DNA of 64,000 bases, from NCBI RefSeq assembly GCF_001649575.2, contig NC_051430.1:19750842-19814841 (forward strand), in the 5' to 3' direction. The stretch is from Kryptolebias marmoratus. Taxonomy: Eukaryota; Chordata; Actinopteri; Cyprinodontiformes; Rivulidae. The notes under the pieces were generated by a model. It made no database searches. It was not told the origin of the DNA and saw only the letters and a program-made list of their open reading frames with translations. Shown here one piece after another: positions 34,232 to 44,820 of the stretch. A program made the position numbers and the translations under genes. Position 1 is the first letter of the stretch; each line of letters begins with the position of its first letter.

Positions 34232-35227
34232 NNNNNNNNNNNNNNNNNNNNNNNNNNNNNNNNNNNNNNNNNNNNNNNNNNNNNNNNNNNNNNNNNNNNN
34301 NNNNNNNNNNNNNNNNNNNNNNNNNNNNNNNNNNNNNNNNNNNNNNNNNNNNNNNNNNNNNNNNNNNNNNNNNNNNNNNNNNNNNNNNNNNNNNNNNNNN
34401 NNNNNNNNNNNNNNNNNNNNNNNNNNNNNNNNNNNNNNNNNNNNNNNNNNNNNNNNNNNNNNNNNNNNNNNNNNNNNNNNNNNNNNNNNNNNNNNNNNNN
34501 NNNNNNNNNNNNNNNNNNNNNNNNNNNNNNNNNNNNNNNNNNNNNNNNNNNNNNNNNNNNNNNNNNNNNNNNNNNNNNNNNNNNNNNNNNNNNNNNNNNN
34601 NNNNNNNNNNNNNNNNNNNNNNNNNNNNNNNNNNNNNNNNNNNNNNNNNNNNNNNNNNNNNNNNNNNNNNNNNNNNNNNNNNNNNNNNNNNNNNNNNNNN
34701 NNNNNNNNNNNNNNNNNNNNNNNNNNNNNNNNNNNNNNNNNNNNNNNNNNNNNNNNNNNNNNNNNNNNNNNNNNNNNNNNNNNNNNNNNNNNNNNNNNNN
34801 NNNNNNNNNNNNNNNNNNNNNNNNNNNNNNNNNNNNNNNNNNNNNNNNNNNNNNNNNNNNNNNNNNNNNNNNNNNNNNNNNNNNNNNNNNNNNNNNNNNN
34901 NNNNNNNNNNNNNNNNNNNNNNNNNNNNNNNNNNNNNNNNNNNNNNNNNNNNNNNNNNNNNNNNNNNNNNNNNNNNNNNNNNNNNNNNNNNNNNNNNNNN
35001 NNNNNNNNNNNNNNNNNNNNNNNNNNNNNNNNNNNNNNNNNNNNNNNNNNNNNNNNNNNNNNNNNNNNNNNNNNNNNNNNNNNNNNNNNNNNNNNNNNNN
35101 NNNNNNNNNNNNNNNNNNNNNNNNNNNNNNNNNNNNNNNNNNNNNNNNNNNNNNNNNNNNNNNNNNNNNNNNNNNNNNNNNNNNNNNNNNNNNNNNNNNN
35201 NNNNNNNNNNNNNNNNNNNNNNNNNNN
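34232..35227. other. assembly gap (996 N)
   Basis: Unknown bases lie entirely inside the Tc1-like transposon, most of its transposase included. Long frames reported across it on either strand are artefacts of translating N. Confidence 1.
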
Positions 35228-35378
35228 GTAATCATCAAAATTAAACGAAATAAACATTTGAAATATATGAGTTTGTATGTAATGTATGAATATAATATAC
35301 AAGTTTCACTTTTTAAATGGAATTACTGAAATCAATCTACTTTTTCATGATATTCTAATTTTATGACCAGCACCTGTA

Positions 35379-37045
35379 ACTGATCTAGAACAGGTTAAAA
35401 AAAATTAAACCTTGTCTTTTGAGGGTAATAGAGGTTTTTGAGTCTAGAAAAGTTGCCCTGTCATTGATGCTCTTTGAAAACCAAAACATAAGAATAAACA
35501 GTTACTATCAAAATGAAAATAATTTTAACATTGCAGTGTTTTTTTCCTTCATTTATTACATCACTTTTTTTCCCTTTTACCACAGTTTCAAAACATGTTT
35601 TTAAAAAAACAAAACAAAACAAACTGGCATTGTTTGCCAGTCATCACATAAATCAAAAGTGAATCCCTACAAACATTTTGAGGCAGTGAAAAACATCATG
35701 GCAACTGGATCACTATAGGATTACTCCTGATAATTTGCAATAACAGCAGCAATGACATTAGTTTTCCAGTTAAGCTTGTTGTAGTAAACAACTAATCATG
35801 CACTTGTGAGAAAATTTTGAGGTTGTCTGAATTTTGTCATATTTTTTGTAAAATTGTATGAAAACGGCTCGGAAAAACTAAAGCAAAGTTTACTTTGGTT
35901 TAACATTTCTATTACTAGCATGTGTACACTATGTATAATAGTGGAATAAATATAACGAAGACACTTAAATCAAGTTAAATTTACCCATTTTGTATGTATG
36001 CATTTGTCAACTTCAACTTGGAATTGTGTTCGTCTTGCTACCTGAATATGTAAAGAACCATAGTAGCAGTATTGTGCCTTTACTTATGTCTGACACATAA
36101 TTTAGCTATTAATTACCTCTTCCTGTTCCATCATTTGCAACGACGAAGAGAAAATGTGAAAAGATTCTAAAAGATCCCATCCAGACAATTAACAGATGAT
36201 TAAATAATCCCATGTCTACAGTTCATCAATCAGGGCATCAGTTCCATTGAGTTCTTGGTCAAGTCTTAAATCAGGTAAATCCAGTTTTTACCCAGAATAC
36301 AAAATTTGTATAAGTAAAGGTTTTGCCACTAATAGTGATTTTGTGTGGGGGCATATTTGCATTAGAAAACTTTGCACTTTGTTAAATTTTCAATGGATTC
36401 CAAGTCTCAATAAACATTTGTTTCCAGTTATGCACTCTATCACTACTCAAATAGTTGACTAACTGTGCTGCTTGTATCATTACTTTTAATCAGCAAAATT
36501 AGTGTTTTTTTTAAAAAAACCTTATTACTTTTCTTCTACATAAACCTAACCTGAACGTTTAAGTCTACCCAGCTTCAAAGAGTGTCTTGTTCCTCAGCTG
36601 TATAAAGATAAAAACATGAGCAACACAATAAAAATCAGGGAATTTTAAAAAGCATCTTCTTTTCTTTCAGATGCATTCAGAAATCTTTGCTCACGGCGGA
36701 TTTAATATCGGAAGGAAAATCTTTTGGAAATCTGTCTCCCAAAATGATAGGTTTTAAAATGGTTTATAGATATCTGTGAATAAACAAGTCAAAATCTTAA
36801 AAAAAAGAATATTTCTTTCTGTATGATAATGGCTTTGTGTTTACTTCTCTTTATGCTTTTATGCTTTCTCATATCTTGTCCTGTTTGTACATCTCATTTT
36901 CCACCCTTTTATTTTCTAACATTTCTTTGCATTTTTAGACTTCTGCAGCTTACATTTCACCGTATCCTGTTAAATTGATATTTTTGTTTTTACTCTTGCA
37001 TGTTTTAGCCCCCCCCCATCAGTAGTCTCAGTTTATTTGTTTTTC
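35379..37045. other. AT-rich noncoding DNA
   Basis: A (CAAAA)n-like stretch lies near 35603-35622 and a T/A run near 36504-36520. No supported gene. Confidence 0.5.
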
Positions 37046-37049
37046 AAAG

Positions 37050-37100
37050 TTCTGGCACGGTGCTCGTGGTGACAGATGGAGTCATTGTGGCATCGTTCAG
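37050..37100 (+). other. candidate short exon
   Basis: Bases 37050-37100 follow a pyrimidine tract ending TTTTTCAAAG and precede a strong donor, TTCAG then GTAAAG. One frame reads SGTVLVVTDGVIVASF with G/C at many third positions, unlike the neighbourhood. A second frame is open too, so phase is unsure. At 51 bases it is small enough to be chance. No protein family was recognised. Confidence 0.18.
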
Positions 37101-37890
37101 GTAAAGATGACTTGAACTGACAGGCCTGCTGAGGACACACTGGACCAGTCCAGCACCAGTCTCACATGCTGTCAAACTCTCTTTCTCATACAAAAAACCC
37201 ACAGACATCTGTTCTTATTGTGTTAAGAACTGTCCCTTAACATGACTCATTCCTTAACCTTAAAACCAGTGGTTCCCAGTCCGTGGCTGCTCAAAAGATT
37301 TAGTGAATAAAAAGCACACTTACTGAATTATCAAAACCTCGGGTGTAGATTAGGTGACTCAAGCGCAACTGATTCACACAAATCTACCTTTGAAAATTCA
37401 TTGCGCGCTATATTTAACTCCAAAAATAATAAAAAAACAACAACACATCAGCAGTAGTAGATCAACTCAAATGCCATACTCCACTTTTTAATCAAGACCA
37501 CAAAGTCCTGAATCAAATAAATGAATAATAACACAAAAGGTTAAAAAGAAATCAAAGCTCTTTTAAATCTATAATTTATGTGGCTGATTTGAAGTTTCTA
37601 TTTTTGTATTTTTTTGTGATTTAACAGCTACAGTACAGTTTTTTTTTTGTCTATTGTTTGATTTAATTGTTCTATTAGCTCCCACATTGTATCAGTAATT
37701 TGTAAAGACTGTTGTTTTAAAATAAAGGTTTGATTATTTATTGACTTTGTTCAGTTCTCCATTTTGCATATTTAACCCCTGTTGGTTGCTGGAGACATCT
37801 GCAGATTAAGTGGTAGAAAAAAAGCTTTTTATTAAGCTAACTATTCATGTGTTCCTCTTGTGACCCTGGCACTGTTCTTTCTTCCATCAC
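37101..37890. other. noncoding DNA between the two candidate exons
   Basis: AT-rich sequence with nothing recognised. Confidence 0.45.
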
Positions 37891-37891
37891 G

Positions 37892-38007
37892 ATGAAGGGT
37901 TTTCTCGCCTTATACCTCATGGAGGGAGGTGAGAAGAGCTTGCTGGAGGACCTGAGGGTACAGAAATGTGCGTCCTACCAGTTCTCTCTCACGTCATGTT
38001 GTAAAAG
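37892..38007 (+). other. candidate 5' coding exon
   Basis: An ATG with A at position -3 opens a 38-codon frame, MKGFLALYLMEGGEK followed by SLLEDLRVQK, that ends in a good donor (TGTAAAAG then GTAAAA). The frame would continue into the next exon in phase 2. An alternative acceptor at GATGAAG would make it internal. The residue mix is protein-like but unrecognised, and no partner exon was found. Chance remains the leading alternative. Confidence 0.18.
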
Positions 38008-38550
38008 GTAAAACGATACAAGAAACTCTGAGAAACATTCACATAATGAAAAGCACTCCATTTGTCACAAAAGTGGCACAGTGGCTGTGTGCAGTGCAGA
38101 ATGAATTCAAAATGGGGGATTAAAGAAAACTCTAGATGAGAAAAAAGAATAATGGCTGGTGTGTCAAACAGTTGAAGTGTGTTCTTGACCAGTGAGCTTG
38201 TTCACAGGAGCTGGTGATGAAGTGCTAAAAGGCACTCAATTACATATTAAGGAAATGATTCTTAACATTTGTCAAAAAGCATTTTTAATAATGTTCTAAT
38301 TTAGAAAAGCAATTTCATCAATTTACAAAGTCATTTTATAATCTTTAGTTTTTCTTTGATTTTTTGGAGTCACCAAAATAAGATGATGAAAACACATGAT
38401 GGTATGATACCCAGGTCCATATCTGAAAAATGCCGACCAATTGGAGCTTTTCTGTCTGTTGTTTGTTCTTATTAGAAACTGGAGCTTTGTATAGCTTTAT
38501 CATTTTTCACACAAACATCACTTACTGTTCTGGTTTGTTTGTAATGAATT
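38008..38550. other. noncoding DNA, no gene seen
   Basis: AT-rich sequence with no recognised element. Confidence 0.45.
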
Positions 38551-38554
38551 ACCG

Positions 38555-38745
38555 AAGATGGCAACCATCAGCCCCTGCTGCTGCCCCATCTGGCCCCTCG
38601 GTATAACTCTCGCCTACAGTTGCTACGGATACTGCGACCCAATCACCTCTGACCAGGGTTCTCATAACAGCCATGGCAACCAATTTGTCAGCTGGCCAAC
38701 CAGCCAACTGTTAGTGCCCATTGAGTGTGTTCACATATGCTGACT
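38555..38745. promoter_or_regulatory. GC-rich block, candidate regulatory element
   Basis: A GC-richer patch in AT-rich DNA. It contains CAGCCATGGCAACC, which resembles an RFX-type X-box half site, and GTTGCTACGG. A 61-codon frame crosses it but shows only a Pro/Cys-rich composition with no domain. Confidence 0.22.
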
Positions 38746-40255
38746 TAATTGTTCTTGGTCACTAACGCTGCTTCACATTTCTACATTTATACCTTCAGGT
38801 ACACGCCCCATCAAAAAAAAAGAGAAACTGCTGAAGACATAGTTTGGTTTGTTCAGTAACTGACATTAACAGAAAACTCCAGCTCAGCGTTGAACACCTG
38901 TGTTGTTATTCCACTGGAATGGAGTTAATTGTTAATCTAACAGCCTTTTTTCTGTTGAGTCAGATTACTGTGCTATCATCTGAGCTTCATGAAGAGAGGC
39001 CATCTGCTCCAATAGATCTTACAAGATGGTGGAGGGATGACATGGAACCCTCTCTGTGGGGAGTGCACTGACAGGGTCCTGGTAAATCTGAAATGTCTTG
39101 GTGTTAATGGCTTTGAACATTTACTTTGGTTTATGAACTCCAGTTTATAGAAACATTTTTACACAAAAGTCTGGCTGTAAACAGCTTCTCATACTAAAAG
39201 TAATTTTATTGTAATTGTAAAATTTTAAACCTCATGTTCCAGTGTGGAAGTTCATTATGTACAGATGGTTTCTCACCTCAGGGACGTCGTTTAAAAAAAA
39301 TATAGATGTTTTTTTTTTTTTTTACAATTGTTCTCGAACTGGTGGGATTGTGGGCTGTAAAAGCCAGCATATTTCCTGATTTTAACAACTAATCACTCCT
39401 CATCTCTTACACACCAGGGACAGCAAGAGGTCGAGAAGCTGAGCTGCCAAAAGCTGAGAAGAAGAGTTCGAAGAGTTTGGATTTGAAATGTCAAAGGAGG
39501 CCACTTCATTGAGCGCTGACCACAGCTGGCGGGGGACTGGGATAGAAAATAATAAGGGGAGCTTTTTTTGACGTGGACATTTGGTAGCCAGCCTTTTTTA
39601 GCCTCTAGAGCCCTCAGTTAAAGTTAGAGGGAAAGACATGATCTCTTTTTTAGTCCCTCCCACACTTTATTTGTGGAAAAAGGATGTCAAACATTCATGT
39701 AGCCAGTAGAGCAAGTTTTCATTGGAGATCTAGTCAAGTAAAGAGGTAAACTTATTAAACACATTTACAGCCATGAGCGTGAACACCTTCATCAGCAGTT
39801 CATGATATAAAACCATCTGCTTGGATCTTTCAGGATTGACGGGCCGATGCAAATACTGATGACTTCTGTACAGTAAAGACAGTTCACCATATGCTAACAG
39901 AAAACTCTGTGCTTGGCAAATACTGAACATGTCTGTGGGATAATAATGAGGCGGGGAGGCCTGGGAAGGGGTAATGGGAATTGAAGCAATGGGAAAGGAG
40001 AAAATGCTGACATACATTGTCAAAAACCCCACAAAAACCTGAATGTAGACAGAAAAGGGAAGATGAAAGTCTTAGGATGACAATGAGATATGGTTTGAAG
40101 AAGTAATGAAAGTGAAGTGGGAGGAAAACAAGGAATCAGACTACATTTGAGAGACGATAGAGTCTGTAAGCTCTCCTGTGGACTTTTAATAAAGTCAGTG
40201 TACAAACAGAGGCTGAGCTCGAATAAAATGTGAAAACAAATGCAACAAAAAAGAA
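38746..40255. other. noncoding DNA, no gene seen
   Basis: T run at about 39310-39323. Minus-strand frames near 39730-40205 are composition artefacts of a purine-rich plus strand. Confidence 0.45.
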
Positions 40256-40259
40256 AAGT

Positions 40260-40470
40260 TTCTCTTTACGTGTCTGTGATAAATCATAGTCCATTTAATT
40301 ATGCGATTATTCATCACATAGCACAGAGTTTCTAATGATAGCATTAGCCAGCCATTAGCATCACCCCTGCCCCACTCTTTTCACAGCACGGTTCCTTTAA
40401 TTACTCAAAGATTTCCTCTAAATATATGTTGTCTATCAGAGTCTCAAATGACACGTGACTGCAACATTTT
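40260..40470. promoter_or_regulatory. candidate conserved noncoding element (TAAT/ATTA-rich)
   Basis: Contains TTTAATTATGCGATTATTC, then CTAATGATAGCATTAGCC, GCCATTAGCATCACCCC and TTTAATTACTCAAAG within 150 bases. The density of ATTA cores with GC-rich interruptions is enhancer-like. This rests on sequence texture only. Confidence 0.3.
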
Positions 40471-43400
40471 AGGGATCCATTAAGGAGCCCCTCCCCCTCC
40501 ACTTATTGCAAGTGCACCATTTGTGTGAGGGAAAACAAATTTCTCCCATCGTCTAAATATAAAATGGTAATTCACAGAGATTCTTACATTAGCCTCAGAA
40601 CAAGAGCCCGTAGGAGGGCATGCAAACACGTGCGCTAAGGAACAAGAGAGTGCATAATTTCTTTTGTTATTTATTATCAACTTGTCCGGTGTCTGTTTCC
40701 GCCCATGAGTGCACTCAGCAGGCAAGGCCGGTCATTTCTACATTACTCACATTATTCCTTTACAAATAAATTACCTATGTGATTTATATGTGATTGCTGC
40801 TTAGAAAGGTTTCAGTGACATCTTGGCTGTTAAGAGCATTTCATTAAATCTTGGTTCCATATACTATATGGAATATCTGATGCAATTTTTCTAGCGATTA
40901 CTAAAATGCTTTAGTGGTGCATTAAGCTTATTTGAAGACACGTGTCTTTATTCTCCAGGGTTTTTTTTTAGACCCTCGTTCTTTTTGTAAATTCTCCGTA
41001 TTGTAATGCATATGAAACATTCTGCAATGTAAACAATAACATGTGCTGTATATTAAAAGTCATTTACAGTTGGATCTAATGGGGTAAATAAGTGTAATAA
41101 AATCTTTTATAAATAAAAGATGCCTTTCAGAAATGGTTTAGGAATTTAAAAGGAAGGGTTTTGTCAAAAAGGTTATGAACAATTAATATCTTATCTGTTG
41201 TAGATGGCTGCTGTCAGTTTTGAATTACGTGGCAATTCTGACAGAAATATTTAAAAATTCCTGCCAGAAGTGTCCCAAACTGCACTGGACATGCTAGAGA
41301 TAGCTGGTACTGCTACTGTTTGCACTTGCAAAGGACCCAGTAATTGTATGTAAAAAAAGATTCTGGTAATGGAAAATTCACACCGTTGTAATAGTTTATA
41401 ATTTTGCTGCCCAATCTGCCATGAAATCTTGAAGATTGTAGTTTTCAGATGGCCAAATTATTTTTCAGACTGATGTTAATCAAAGAACTATTTACAATAG
41501 GTAGGATATTAATTATTGATGGACCTTCCAGAAAAAACAAACAAAAAAAACTTTAGAAGATCTAAACTTTTGCCTTAATGTTGCAAATCTATGAAATGTT
41601 GCTGCTGCCGTTGATTGCGTGCTGGTGGGTATTTTCACAGAGGTAGAAAATGATCATTTTGGTAAATTGCAGGACATATGATGAATAAATTCATCAATGT
41701 AGCTTTTTGAAGAATAAACAAACATGCATTTTAGATGTTAAAATCCATTTAGGTTCATAAGCGCAGCATATAGGCCTTCATTATATTGATTTGCAGACGT
41801 ATGATGACTGTCTGCTTGTGGGTGCCATCCTTCCACATGCAGTGATTACAGCCGGCAGTAGACACAGGTGCACTGGCTGGAGTCCTGCCTTTTTGCCTCA
41901 TTATGTCTTTCTCTGCTTTGTTCTGTATTTTGTCAGTGTCCATTGTAATGTTGTCCAGGTATCGTTCACATTCAGCCATCATGGTGGGACATGACAGGTT
42001 GGCTTTTTGAAGCGGCCCACCCATTCTTTTGTACTCGTTTCTACATGAAAATCCATTTTTTTTGTTTCCTCGGAACAGTTTTCTTCGTTTTCTGCCCTAT
42101 CGCTTGTAAATCTGTGGATGTGGTGCTGCCTTTAATAGCTGTTTCTGGTTTGCTCACTTACGTGCTTTCTTTAAAGTCTAATCAGGACGTTAATGTTTAA
42201 AGCTTTCAATTGTTGTACCTAAAACTAAATCAAATTCTATCCCCACAAATGTGATGCACCATAAAGTGTACAACCATTCTGCACATTTTTCTTTGTCATC
42301 TGTTTTAGTTTGAGACAGAAAAAACATAGGTGGGGGGAGTGGAGGGGTCAGAGAAGACAGAGGTCTGAAACACCTTCTGCCAGGATGTTGTCTGCCAAGA
42401 CCTTCTCCTTAGGGGAGCCTTCCTAACACGAGGCTTGGCACCACTTTAGACTCCAGACTGATTACAAATGAAGACACAATGTTTTGAGCTACTTGCTCAC
42501 GTGTGTCTTTATTTAAATAAAAGGAGATATTTATGGGAATGCATTTATTAGCCTTTGTGTATTATCTTGGCAGACTCACTTTGAGATAAAGCACATGATG
42601 TAAACAGTTAATATTATATTTTGTAAATAAATATTAAAAATGTATTTAGTTTTGTGACATGCTTTATCATGGCTCAAAATGAAAATGACTAAGTGACCTG
42701 AATTAATTTTATCTGTGGGATGACTTGTCTATTTTGGAACGGTTTTGTGTTTCCATGGTACAGTTTTGTATGAATAATTATCTATAATAAAAAAATGCAT
42801 CACTTTTAGTTGTAAAACAAACAAGAAAAAAATCTGATCCATGTGTCCCTACTTTAAATATAGCCACACGGTCTGTGTTGTCCCAAATATTAGGACCGAT
42901 AAATTTAAAGTATTGTAGTGTCATGATTTGCTGTTTTGGAGTATGGAATCAAGCTATAATATTAAGTATGCTTTGTTATGATGGTTTGTTTTATGTTGTT
43001 CCATGTTTATCATTCAGCTCATGCTGTTTGTGATGCTTGATGATGGTAAAATCATAATTACAATAATTTTAGTCAATAATCAGGTCACAGCTGGATAACA
43101 TAGATACTTAAGTGTCATTGTGCATTTATTAAACTTAGAAATAAAAATCACCTCAATTATAATTTTTCATTGAACTTTAAATATAAGTGAACTGAAAAAC
43201 AGACATATCTGTAAGAAATTTAGTTTGAAGTTTGTGGGCGACGCAAGGTTGTTCCCATTGGAGTGGAGCTCAGAAATTGGGGTGTTTGACTCAGAAGGGC
43301 AGCTGCCTTTCCCTGCTGGCTGCAGTTTCCACCAGAGAAGGTCTATAGGAGCAGACAAGGCGACCAGAGGGTTTATTCAACATCAGACACCCGTGCCTCA

Positions 43401-44595
43401 GGAGACGTGGATAGATTACAGAGAGGGCCAAGGCACCAAAGTGAGCTGCTGACCCACCAACACCTTTTGTCACCAGCAGCAATCCAGGTAAAGGCCAGCA
43501 GCAATCTGCAGACAAAAGAGCACAGTACCATTAACAGTCCTCCTACAGATTCACCTACAGCAAGCTTGACTTTTATTTTCCATAGATAATGTTTGACCAG
43601 AGGCTGTCTTTCCATCAGCTTTGTGCCAGCTGAGTCAATGACTTTGGACGTGTATCAAGAAAAAAACCCCAAAAGGGCTATTTTCACTCCCAATAAAGCA
43701 GACATTATTGTGTAACTGACTGAAATGCATTTATGTTTGTAAATCACTTATCATTTTTGCACTCTAGTCAAAAGTGTCAGTGTGTCTTCAGGTGTAAGTT
43801 AAACTCATCATGCATGGCTGAGTCAAAAAATTTGTCAAACAATCATTAATCCTTTTGCCCCTGATAACAGCAACAAGCACTTTTGTAAACAAATTAGAGC
43901 CAGGACTTTAAAACACTAGAAGAATTTGTCAAATGAGTTTTATTTTACACTACAGGGTGAGTATTATAAGATATGACGCAGAGATTAAAAGTTGCTGGTG
44001 GCATGCAAGCGTCTCCTGTCAGTGAAATGTCATTGTGAGGTTTTGAGTAGTTGCTACTGTCTTATTAGTTTGCCATTTGCACTTTTCTGTCATCAAAGAT
44101 AAAGTGATTTATTTTGATATGGCAGTAACTGATAAATGGCTTAATCTTGCAGGTCATTACATAATGCTTTTCACAGACAAATCAGAATATAAGAAGTCTG
44201 TTTCCAGCTGAAATGTAGTACATAGAAAATGCATTTATTTGATTATTTTAGGAATTTTCAGTTCCACAATGTGTCACATAGTAAAATGTGATTAAGCAGG
44301 CAGACACTTCATTTAAGAGCCAACAGGGTGAAGAAATGAATTGCTCAAGTTTTATTTAAGTAGTTGTTACTGAAATACTACTACCAGGCAGTTTTTGTGT
44401 CAAACAACAAGCCAATTCTTTTCTAGTTTAATGTTGAGTCTAGTGTCCCTATAAACGCTTTGAAAATAAAATGGCATACAGATTTTTAAATTTGCTAGGT
44501 CCATCTTTTAGGTCCAGGCTTATATTTTTATATTTTTGCCTCAAGCAATCAGTGTTGCAAAAAAACATTAGTTTTGTAAAATATATAAATTAGAA
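40471..44595. other. AT-rich noncoding DNA
   Basis: Stop-free stretches at 41755-42024 (minus) and 43225-43452 (plus) begin at or depend on non-ATG codons and show no recognisable family. No transposon or regulatory block is supported. Confidence 0.45.
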
Positions 44596-44597
44596 GT

Positions 44598-44820
44598 GCT
44601 AAACCTCTGCCAAGGCCACAGTGTCATTACAAAATAAGCCGATCCAGATCGCCACTAAAATTTAATCAGTTGTTTCTTGTGACAACCTCAACAACTCCTA
44701 GAAAAATTAATCAAAATCTCTTCATCAGTTTTTAAGAAATCTTGCTTACAGACAAACAAACAAACAAACAAACAAACCAATCAACACCACCAAAAACATC
44801 ATAACCTCCTTATGTAATAA
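44598..44820. mobile_element. teleost interspersed repeat with (AAAC)n near one end
   Basis: Starts with ACCTCTGCCAAGGCC, passes GCCGATCCAGATCGCCAC, ATTTAATCAGTTGTTTCTTG, TCATCAGTTTTTAAG and CTTGCTTACAGACAAACAAA, then an (AAAC)n run (44752-44777), and closes with AAAAACATCATAACCTCCTT. The opening and closing words are weakly inverted, as expected if the consensus ends are CCTCCGCCAAGGAGGTTATG and its reverse complement. It is a familiar noncoding fish repeat of uncertain class. Confidence 0.55.

Larger units (their letters stand above)
33853..35378 (-). mobile_element. full-length Tc1-like transposon with assembly gap inside
   Basis: Both ends are present: CAGGTGCTGGTCAT starts at 33855 and ATGACCAGCACCTG ends at 35376. 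TA target duplications lie at 33853-33854 and 35377-35378. The 149 bases visible on the right (35228-35376) match the left end (33855-34003) as reverse complements with a single difference, T on the left for C on the right, and no indels. Total length is 1522 bases if the N run (34232-35227, 996 bases) has its true size, normal for a Tc1-like element. The end of the transposase frame is visible on the minus strand. High terminal identity implies recent insertion. Confidence 0.93.

Noticed and set aside
34111..35329. Four frames of more than 330 codons on both strands
   Set aside because: They are almost entirely N translated as X across the gap at 34232-35227. Only the last 28 residues of a transposase on the minus strand are real.
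41755..42024. 89-codon minus-strand frame with AECERYLDNITMDTD
   Set aside because: Looks mildly protein-like, but no family was recognised and no splice or promoter context supports it.
43225..43452. 75-codon plus-strand frame with ETWIDYREGQGTK
   Set aside because: It starts at TTG, has no recognised family and lacks convincing splice sites.
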